DNA from: Verrucomicrobiia bacterium
Lineage (GTDB): Bacteria; Verrucomicrobiota; Verrucomicrobiia; Opitutales; Opitutaceae
DNA length: 9,099 bases
Direction of reading: 5' to 3'
Assembly: GCA_030424825.1 (NCBI GenBank)
Contig: JAUHWE010000147.1
Coordinates: forward strand, 1 to 9,099
Shown: positions 1-5,064 of the stretch, in pieces
How the letters are laid out: every line of letters begins with the position of its first letter
How positions within the stretch are numbered: the first letter of the stretch is position 1
Position numbers and translations under genes: made by a program
The notes under the pieces: generated by a model
Seen by the model: the letters and a program-made list of their open reading frames with translations, nothing else
Database searches by the model: none
Told to the model about the DNA's origin: nothing

Positions 1-340
1 GGCATTCTGGGACTTCCTGCCCACTGCGACGGAGCTTGCCGGGCTCGGTCCGGTGGCGAGTACCGATGGAGTGTCCGTTGTGCCCACATTGTTAGGACGA
101 AGTCAGGAAGAGCATGAATTTCTCTATTGGGAATTTTTCGAGCGGGGATTTCAGCAGGCAGTTCGCTATCAGGATTTCAAGGCGATTCGTTTGGTGAAAG
201 GTGAGCCCCTTGAACTCTATCGAGTTACCGAGGACCTAAGGGAAGAGAACAATGTAGCATCTCAGCATCCAGAGATCGTCCAGCGAATCGAAGAATATCT
301 GAGCGGGGCTCGAACACCTTCACCCTATTGGCCTAAGTAG
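1..340 (+). CDS. Sulfatase, C-terminal part (5' end outside window)
   Basis: This is the C-terminal part of a type I sulfatase of the alkaline-phosphatase fold, an enzyme that hydrolyses sulfate esters, commonly on polysaccharides in PVC bacteria. The reading frame is open from base 2, so the ATG at 53 is internal; the residues before it (FWDFLPTATELAGL) are the family segment that follows the catalytic core. Next come SVVPTLLG, the LYWEFFERG stretch matching the usual 'LYWEF' block, QAVRYQDFKAIR, and the ELYRVTEDLREENNVA segment, which corresponds to the family's 'ELYDLxxDPxExxNVA'. The protein ends on TAG at 338-340. The catalytic CxPxR/CxSxR motif and metal ligands lie upstream of the window, so activity and subfamily cannot be judged. 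It is on the same strand as the oxidoreductase gene but 298 nt away, so co-transcription is uncertain. Family assignment is firm; substrate is unknown. Confidence 0.88.
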   Translation, partial: AFWDFLPTATELAGLGPVASTDGVSVVPTLLGRSQEEHEFLYWEFFERGFQQAVRYQDFKAIRLVKGEPLELYRVTEDLREENNVASQHPEIVQRIEEYLSGARTPSPYWPK

Positions 341-404
341 GTCTTCGAGGGAATTCGTCGCGAGCGTGGGCACTGGGCTTGTTTTGCACCCCATATTAAG
401 ATCA

Positions 405-457
405 TGTCCCAGCAAACGGGACAAAGGGTTCGCGTTTAACCTGCCCGAGCGGGCTTT
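405..457 (+). terminator. Two small tandem hairpins after the sulfatase gene (weak terminator candidate)
   Basis: The sequence shows TGTCCC (405-410) and GGGACA (418-423) as a 6-bp stem with a 7-nt loop, then GCCCG (443-447) and CGGGC (450-454) forming a short GC stem followed by only TTT. They lie 65 to 115 nt after the sulfatase stop. Neither has a proper U-tract, so a role in ending the sulfatase transcript is only a suggestion. Confidence 0.2.
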
Positions 458-484
458 CGACAAAATGAGATTAGCTCGATATTC

Positions 485-498
485 ATTATGTACACAAT
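485..498. promoter_or_regulatory. TGTACA-centred palindrome, candidate operator
   Basis: ATTATGTACACAAT is an inverted repeat around 491/492: ATT-n-TGTACA-n-AAT, with a single non-complementary pair (A488 and C495). It lies in the otherwise uncoded 341-638 gap, about 140 nt before the oxidoreductase start and just upstream of a possible -35/-10 pair. Size and symmetry fit the site of a dimeric repressor, for example of the GntR or LacI family, but no regulator gene is in the window and no second copy was noticed in it. Confidence 0.3.
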
Positions 499-515
499 AA
501 CGCCTGAAAAAGAGA

Positions 516-546
516 TTGCTTAGAGGGTGACAATTCATGGTATCAT
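516..546 (+). promoter_or_regulatory. Weak sigma70-like promoter candidate for the oxidoreductase operon
   Basis: TTGCTT (516-521) and TATCAT (541-546) resemble -35 and -10 hexamers but are separated by 19 nt, longer than the usual 16-18. The position, about 90 nt before the ATG at 639 and downstream of the 485-498 palindrome, would suit a regulated promoter. PVC promoters are poorly defined, so this is a guess from position and resemblance. The rest of the 341-638 gap shows no coding signal. Confidence 0.2.
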
Positions 547-638
547 CTTCTTCATCAACGGTAGAGAATCGGCAGCCAGTTATTCGTTAGCTGCCCTGAC
601 AACCGAGTTACCTCAATCCTCTGAATCAGATTTCAATT

Positions 639-1667
639 ATGAAGAACTACAATGTTGGCGTCGTTGGATATGGCTGGGCAGCCACAGCCCACATCGATGC
701 GATAAATGCAACCAATCAAGGACAAGTCACGGCGATTTGTTCGTCGCGGCCACAAGACGAAGCGGCGTTGAGCAAACGTCACGGTGGATCGATCAAGGCA
801 TTTCAGTCGATTGAAGCGATGCTGGAAAGCAGCGATATCGATGTGGTCGACATTACAAGCTATCCGAGCCAGCATTGTTCTCAAGCGGTTGCAGCGGCCA
901 ATGCGAAAAAGCACATTATCCTAGAGAAGCCGATGGCCAACTCTCTGGACGAAGTTCGAGCCATTGCCGCCGCCGCAAAAGAGAATGGTGTAAAAGGCAC
1001 GGTTTGTTTTGAATGCCGCTATTCGAGTCAAATGCAGGCAACTAAAGCGCTGTTGGACCAAGGATTGATCGGAGACCTCCACTACGGCGAAATCGACTAC
1101 TACCATGGTATCGGACCGTGGTATGGTCAATATCGCTGGAATACAGGAAAGGAAAATGGTGGCAGCGCCTTGCTAACCGCAGGTTGCCATGCTCTCGACG
1201 CGCTTCTGATGTGCATGGGGAACGATGTCGAAAGCGTATCCAGCCTCTCTACTAAATCGAAGAGCGAAATTTTTGGCCCATACGAGTACGACACCACCAG
1301 CGTCACGACCATTCGATTCAAAAATGGAGCCGTAGGCAAATGCGCAGCGGTGGTGGATTGCCTTCAACCTTACTATTTCCATACGCATTTAGTCGGGAGT
1401 CAGGGGAGTATCCTTGATGACAAGTTCCATTCCGATCCGCTGAAAGCGGACAAAGGGAAGTGGAGTTCGATTTCCATGAAGATGCTCGATTCAGGTGACG
1501 TGAGCGACCACCCCTACCAATCACAGTTTCAAACCTTCTTTGACGCCTTGGATGCCGATAGCGATATGCCGGGCACGAATTTTAATGACGCTTTGAAAAC
1601 TTTCGAAGTGATCTTCGCGGCAGACCAAAGTGCGGCCAATAATGGAAATCCTGTTACATTCGATTAG
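639..1667 (+). CDS. Gfo/Idh/MocA family NAD(P)-dependent oxidoreductase
   Basis: This is a cytoplasmic 342-residue dehydrogenase of the glucose-fructose oxidoreductase/inositol dehydrogenase type, normally oxidising or reducing a sugar hydroxyl with NAD(P). It has no signal peptide. The N-terminal Rossmann part has [13 protein letters not shown] at residues 6-18 (GxGxxA nucleotide loop), and EKP at 96-98 supplies the family's active-site lysine, K97. The C-terminal alpha/beta domain has [14 protein letters not shown] at 174-187, corresponding to the family block ending HxxD (H184, D187), preceded by a [10 protein letters not shown] segment. Length is normal for the family. The ATG at 639 is chosen because the nucleotide-binding motif starts six residues in; no Shine-Dalgarno site precedes it. 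The NagB-like gene follows after 8 nt, which implies an operon and a shared sugar-modifying pathway. The family is certain; substrate and direction of reaction are not visible. Confidence 0.93.
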   Translation: MKNYNVGVVGYGWAATAHIDAINATNQGQVTAICSSRPQDEAALSKRHGGSIKAFQSIEAMLESSDIDVVDITSYPSQHCSQAVAAANAKKHIILEKPMANSLDEVRAIAAAAKENGVKGTVCFECRYSSQMQATKALLDQGLIGDLHYGEIDYYHGIGPWYGQYRWNTGKENGGSALLTAGCHALDALLMCMGNDVESVSSLSTKSKSEIFGPYEYDTTSVTTIRFKNGAVGKCAAVVDCLQPYYFHTHLVGSQGSILDDKFHSDPLKADKGKWSSISMKMLDSGDVSDHPYQSQFQTFFDALDADSDMPGTNFNDALKTFEVIFAADQSAANNGNPVTFD

Positions 1668-1675
1668 CATCTCCC

Positions 1676-2614
1676 ATGCCTAGAAAAACCAGCCACATTG
1701 CGCCCGATTGGTGGGATTACACCACCCTTGAATCGGATTTGATTAACGACGCCGCCAAATTGACGGAGAAAGACCTTACCCAGCTTTCCCGCCCGGGTTT
1801 CAAGGTAAAACTCTATGATACACTGGAGGATTTCTATCTGGCAGAAGCGCTGGAGTACGTGAATGTCTGGAAACGCGCGACGGCGGACAACCCGGTTGGC
1901 ATATGCGGCCCCATTGGGCCGACGGAGCAACTGCCTCTCGTGGCCCGTTTGGTGAACGATCTCGAGATTTCGCTCCGCCATGCCCACTTCTGGGGAATGG
2001 ACGAATGGTATGACGAGTCCACGCAATCGGAAGTATCCACGGATCACCCGCTTTCCTTCGAGCGAGCTGACCGGGAGATGTGCTTTGACCGGATCCGCGA
2101 CGATTTGAAAATGCCCGAAGCGAATCTGCACTTTCCCAAAGGCGATGTGAGCTCGTTTGCGAAAAGCTGGGGAAATGGCGTTCGTTGTGCCGTCATGCAA
2201 GGCGGGCAGGGCGACATCAAGCACTGGGCTTTCAACGATCCGTTGCGTCGAGAAGGGGAATGGGTGGATGAGCCTCCTTCACCCGAGGAGTATTTGAAAT
2301 TGGGTACCCGCGTAGTGGAGTTGCATCCGGTCACGCTGAGCCAGAACGCCCGCACGTCCGGAGGTGGCAACATCACGATGGTCCCCAAGTCGGCCATCAC
2401 TGTGGGACCCAGGGAAACTTGGTTGTCGGACAAGGTGTCCATTTGGCATGCCGGTACGCATGACAATCCACTCGGCCAGCGACTGACCGCGCTCATGATC
2501 TCCAAGGAGATCGCGGATTCGTCGGTGCCGATGTCGCTGTTGTCAAAGCATCCGAATGTGGAATTCCACTACTTCCGAGGCGGCCTAGGAAGCTGCTCCG
2601 TGGAAATGCATTAG
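1676..2614 (+). CDS. Divergent glucosamine-6-phosphate deaminase/isomerase (NagB)-like protein
   Basis: This is a 312-residue cytoplasmic protein with the NagB/6-phosphogluconolactonase fold. Landmarks seen: HFWGMDEWY at 104-112, matching NagB 'FNMDEY' with D109 in the place of the proton-abstracting Asp72; DHPLSFE at 123-129 (NagB 'EHPESYY'); [14 protein letters not shown] at 176-189, matching 'GGVGNDGHIAFNEP'; and an [11 protein letters not shown] block matching 'ALTVGVGTLLDA'. Differences from E. coli NagB are notable. The position of Asp141 is Ile181 and Glu148 is replaced by Asp188, while His143 is kept as H183. The phosphate loop 'PTGGTP' is replaced by CGPIGPTEQ at 77-85. An N-terminal extension of about 45 residues, with WW at 12-13, precedes the core. 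These changes suggest a different substrate or reaction, so it should not be called NagB outright. The start at 1676, 8 nt after the oxidoreductase stop, has no Shine-Dalgarno site; close spacing suggests co-transcription with the dehydrogenase. Confidence 0.82.
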   Translation: MPRKTSHIAPDWWDYTTLESDLINDAAKLTEKDLTQLSRPGFKVKLYDTLEDFYLAEALEYVNVWKRATADNPVGICGPIGPTEQLPLVARLVNDLEISLRHAHFWGMDEWYDESTQSEVSTDHPLSFERADREMCFDRIRDDLKMPEANLHFPKGDVSSFAKSWGNGVRCAVMQGGQGDIKHWAFNDPLRREGEWVDEPPSPEEYLKLGTRVVELHPVTLSQNARTSGGGNITMVPKSAITVGPRETWLSDKVSIWHAGTHDNPLGQRLTALMISKEIADSSVPMSLLSKHPNVEFHYFRGGLGSCSVEMH

Positions 2615-2630
2615 TTGGATTGCGGATACG

Positions 2631-2645
2631 GTAGAATGATTCTAC
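2631..2645. repeat. Perfect 15-nt odd palindrome after the NagB-like gene
   Basis: GTAGAATGATTCTAC is fully self-complementary around a central G at 2638 and begins 17 nt after the NagB-like stop. As RNA it gives a 6-bp AU-rich stem with a 3-nt loop. It is followed by AAGGTTG rather than a U-run, so it is weak as an intrinsic terminator; it might protect an mRNA 3' end or bind a protein. Confidence 0.3.
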
Positions 2646-2778
2646 AAGGTTGTTGGGCGTCAGCTAGTCCTTGTAAGAGCAGTTTTACCCCGCGATATCC
2701 AACGCATGAAACTATAGCCGGTCCCAAACGCGCTCTCGGCAGCGTTCGGGATTGGTTCTAATGTCTGAGGGAATGATC

Positions 2779-2816
2779 GCGGCATTGAGCCGCTCCTGCA
2801 ATTTGTTAACCAGGAG
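2779..2816 (-). terminator. Tandem hairpins downstream of the isomerase gene (weak terminator candidate)
   Basis: Two adjacent inverted repeats lie in the convergent gap: GCGGC (2779-2783) with GCCGC (2789-2793), 5-nt loop, and CTCCTG (2793-2798) with CAGGAG (2811-2816), 12-nt loop. They share base 2793, so they cannot both form fully. On the - strand they come 28 nt after the isomerase stop. There is no U-tract on either strand. A perfect 10-nt palindrome GCAGTACTGC at 2819-2828 sits between them and the isomerase gene. Their position between converging genes suggests a role in 3'-end formation, but this rests on symmetry only. Confidence 0.25.
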
Positions 2817-2843
2817 TCGCAGTACTGCAGACTGGAGTTTGGG

Positions 2844-3725
2844 CTACACGTCGCAGATATGCACGCCCTCTTTGAGGGACTTGAGCGGATCCGGACCTGC
2901 GGGGATGAACTCCTGAGCAACGTAGCCTTTGTAACCGGTTTCGACGATGGCTTCCATGATTGCTGGATAGTAAAGCTCCTGTGTATTGTCGATTTCGTGA
3001 CGCCCAGGAACGCCGCCGGTATGGTAGTGGGCAAAGTAGGGATGGAATTTGCGGATCGTAGCGATGACGTCGCCTTCCATGATCTGCATGTGGTAGATGT
3101 CGTAGAGAAGCTTAAATTCCTCGGCTCCGGTGGCTTCGCAAAGATCCACGCCCCACTTGCTGAGATCGCACATGTAATCCGCGTGGTTCACCTTGGAGTT
3201 GAGGAGCTCCATGACGATCGTGACTCCGTGTTTCTTGGCGATGGGGACGATTTGCCGGAGCCCTTTCGCGCAATTGATGAGTCCTTCTCGGTCGCTCATG
3301 CCATCTCGGTTTCCTGAGAAGCAGATGATGTTCTTGTAGCCCGCGGCGCCCACTTTGGGGCTCACTTCTTCAAAGAACTGGATGATGGCATCGTGGTTCT
3401 CGATTCGGTTGAGGCCGTTTTTGATTCCACCGGGGATGCCAGATACCATCGAGCAGGCGAGGCCGTGCTTTTGCAAAGTCGGAAAGTCCTCAACGTTGAT
3501 GAGATCCACACCCTTCAAGCCGATCTCTTTGGCGGCTTTGCAGAACGGCTCCAATTCGATGCCCTTGTAGCACCATTTGCAGGCGGAATGGTTGACGTTG
3601 CCCTTGAGCCCACTCTTGTGATGGGCGGCGTTGGCGGTTTGGGATATCGTTTGGGTGGTGGCGATTGCGGCGGCACCGGTAGCGATGGACTTAATGGCAG
3701 TTCTGCGAGGGAGTGAGCGTTTCAT
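2844..3725 (-). CDS. Tat-signalled hydroxypyruvate isomerase-like TIM-barrel sugar isomerase/epimerase
   Basis: This 293-residue protein is of the AP-endonuclease-2/xylose isomerase-like TIM-barrel superfamily, whose members isomerise or epimerise small keto sugars with a divalent metal. The closest recognisable group is hydroxypyruvate isomerase-like proteins, from HSACKWCY at 46-53, the DIYHMQIMEGD block at 209-219 and HTGGVPGRHEID at 235-246. Likely metal ligands, by comparison with D-tagatose 3-epimerase (Glu-Asp-His-Glu), are E173, D209, H235 and E272; the spacing of the middle pair, 26 residues, is the same. The N-terminus has the twin arginines R7-R8 (SLPRRTAIKS), an alanine-rich stretch and a probable cut after TANA or ANAA near residue 33, so it is probably a Tat substrate acting outside the cytoplasm. 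The ATG at 3725 is needed to include this signal; no Shine-Dalgarno site precedes it. It is the last gene of the - strand group, 62 nt after the MFS transporter. The fold is certain; the substrate is not. Confidence 0.87.
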   Translation of the reverse strand: MKRSLPRRTAIKSIATGAAAIATTQTISQTANAAHHKSGLKGNVNHSACKWCYKGIELEPFCKAAKEIGLKGVDLINVEDFPTLQKHGLACSMVSGIPGGIKNGLNRIENHDAIIQFFEEVSPKVGAAGYKNIICFSGNRDGMSDREGLINCAKGLRQIVPIAKKHGVTIVMELLNSKVNHADYMCDLSKWGVDLCEATGAEEFKLLYDIYHMQIMEGDVIATIRKFHPYFAHYHTGGVPGRHEIDNTQELYYPAIMEAIVETGYKGYVAQEFIPAGPDPLKSLKEGVHICDV

Positions 3726-3759
3726 GTGGTGGGTGGTGTTTTAAGTATTCCAACCACAT
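3724..3759 (-). promoter_or_regulatory. Inverted repeat overlapping the isomerase start codon
   Basis: In the 62-nt gap between the transporter and isomerase genes, CCACAT at 3754-3759 (+ strand) is complementary to ATGTGG at 3724-3729. The latter includes two bases of the isomerase start codon. Pairing in the mRNA would put the AUG at the foot of a 6-bp stem and could dampen translation. The arm nearest the start is part of a C/A-rich leader that can pair in several registers, so the structure is uncertain. Confidence 0.2.
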
Positions 3760-3787
3760 TAGTAGAGTCGACGGATTTGTAAATGGC

Positions 3788-5041
3788 TCATTTCAGTTGG
3801 GAATCCGTGCCGGTATTCTTTTCTTTGAAGAGAAACGCAAAGAGGACCAGAACCCCAATCAGATAGAGAACCGGGGTCATCCAGAACGATTTCCAAGTTT
3901 CGAGGGAATCGTTTTCCGCCATCATGGGAGTGAAAAGGTAGTCCACAAAGATCTTGGAACTCAGGAGAAAGCCGATGCCCTGGGTAAACACGACGAGCAA
4001 GCCTTGGGCTTGGGCCCGGATCTCCTCTTTCACATTCCGGTCGACATAGAGGTATCCGGAAATGAATACAAAATCGTAGCTAAACCCGTGTAGCAGGACT
4101 CCGATCACCAGCATGGCTAGCATGGCGTTCCCTTCGCTTGTAGCAGCCGCGGAGAAAAGGGCGAACCGTACAATCCAGCAGAGTATTCCCACGATCATGG
4201 TCGCTTTGATCCCAAATTTTCGGATGAAGATAGGCAGAATGAAGGCCAGCACCACCAGCTCCGCGAACTGGCCCATGGTTAGGAATCCGCCAGACCGTTC
4301 GATGCCGGTTGCATTGAGGAAGGCGCTGCCGAGCGCCCAGTAGGGCATCATGGCAACGCAGGCGAGGAGAGAGGTAAGCATGAAGATCGCGAAGGCGAAT
4401 TTCTTGAAGTAGGGGAAGGTGTCGGCCCCGTACAGCTCGGCTAGACGGAGGAATTTGCCCTTTGCCGGTGGCGGGGTTTGGGGAAGGAGGAAACTGTAGG
4501 CGCCGACAGCGAAAGCGGCGATTCCCGCGACGTAGAATTGCACCGGCGATTGGTCTGCCTTGAAGACGAAACTGACAACCAGGCCGGCGATGATCCATCC
4601 AGCAGTGGCAAACACGCGAACAATCGGGTAGTCTTTATCCGGATTCGCGAGATGCTTTAGGCATATCGTGTTGGAGAGTCCCAGCGTGGGCATGAAACAC
4701 AGGGTGTGAAGAAGGAGAATGACGATAAAGACGCTTCCCGATTCCGGACCCGCGAACTGTGGGGCGAGGCAAATGAGAGCTCCGCTAATCAGGAGCAGTA
4801 TTCCTTGTAGCTTTTCCGCATTGATAAACCGGTCCGCGAATACGCCCATGAAAAAGGGAGTGATAACTGCGGAAATGGGGGCCACGGAGTAGGCCCAGCC
4901 TATATAGTCTCCCATGCCTCTAGCCTGCATGAAAGAGCCCGTGGTTACATACCAGGCTCCCCAGACGAAAAGCAGGAGAAACATCATAGAGCTCAATTGA
5001 GAGAACAGGGTAAGAGAGGAGCGCGGAGGGTCTGAGGTCAT
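3788..5041 (-). CDS. MFS transporter, nucleoside:H+ symporter (NupG-like) family
   Basis: This 417-residue inner-membrane protein has about 12 hydrophobic segments, the MFS layout. The N-terminal motif FVWGAWYVTTG at 25-35 and PFFMGVFADRF at 62-72 are the recognisable signatures of the nucleoside:H+ symporter family (E. coli NupG/XapB type); the ADRF segment corresponds to the loop between helices 2 and 3. A charged stretch around KGKFLRLAELYGADTFPYFKK is the likely central cytoplasmic loop between the two six-helix halves. The cargo of PVC members is not established; in a sugar-processing neighbourhood it is more likely a sugar, sugar acid or nucleoside-like product than a known nucleoside. 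It starts 23 nt after the heme-protein stop and is followed by the isomerase after 62 nt, indicating co-transcription. The start at 5041 fits the short polar N-terminus typical of the family, though it lacks a Shine-Dalgarno site. Family assignment is good; substrate is inference. Confidence 0.87.
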   Translation of the reverse strand: MTSDPPRSSLTLFSQLSSMMFLLLFVWGAWYVTTGSFMQARGMGDYIGWAYSVAPISAVITPFFMGVFADRFINAEKLQGILLLISGALICLAPQFAGPESGSVFIVILLLHTLCFMPTLGLSNTICLKHLANPDKDYPIVRVFATAGWIIAGLVVSFVFKADQSPVQFYVAGIAAFAVGAYSFLLPQTPPPAKGKFLRLAELYGADTFPYFKKFAFAIFMLTSLLACVAMMPYWALGSAFLNATGIERSGGFLTMGQFAELVVLAFILPIFIRKFGIKATMIVGILCWIVRFALFSAAATSEGNAMLAMLVIGVLLHGFSYDFVFISGYLYVDRNVKEEIRAQAQGLLVVFTQGIGFLLSSKIFVDYLFTPMMAENDSLETWKSFWMTPVLYLIGVLVLFAFLFKEKNTGTDSQLK

Positions 5042-5064
5042 TTGTGGTGGAGGTGTGTGGGTGG
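5042..5064 (-). promoter_or_regulatory. CA-rich leader without a Shine-Dalgarno site before the transporter gene
   Basis: The 23 nt between the heme-protein stop and the transporter ATG read, on the - strand, as almost only C and A, with CCACCCAC near the 5' side and CACCTCC in the middle. CACCTCC has the same sense as the 16S rRNA 3' tail, so it is the opposite of a ribosome-binding site. The isomerase leader also carries CACCACCCACCAC directly before its ATG. Initiation here must be leader-independent, coupled to the upstream gene, or use another feature. Confidence 0.4.

Noticed and set aside
53..55. ATG at 53 as the start of a small 95-residue protein
   Set aside because: The same frame is open from base 2 with sulfatase-like residues, so this is an internal methionine of a cut-off gene.
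527..814. 95-residue + strand open frame starting in the gap before the oxidoreductase gene
   Set aside because: It runs out of frame through the oxidoreductase Rossmann region, where the correct frame has GYGWAA, and has no recognisable features of its own.
1664..2505. Long antisense open frames (1664-2224 and 2044-2505, - strand)
   Set aside because: They lie opposite the NagB-like gene, whose motifs are clear on the + strand; the antisense translations show no recognisable domain.
2660..3034. 124-residue - strand open frame spanning the convergent gap and the isomerase 3' end
   Set aside because: More than half overlaps the isomerase gene in another frame and no conserved motif was seen; a remnant of a mobile element was considered but there are no terminal repeats or transposase motifs.
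4080..4598. 172-residue - strand open frame inside the MFS gene
   Set aside because: It overlaps the transporter in another frame, is rich in Arg/Pro/His without membrane segments, and looks like an out-of-frame shadow.
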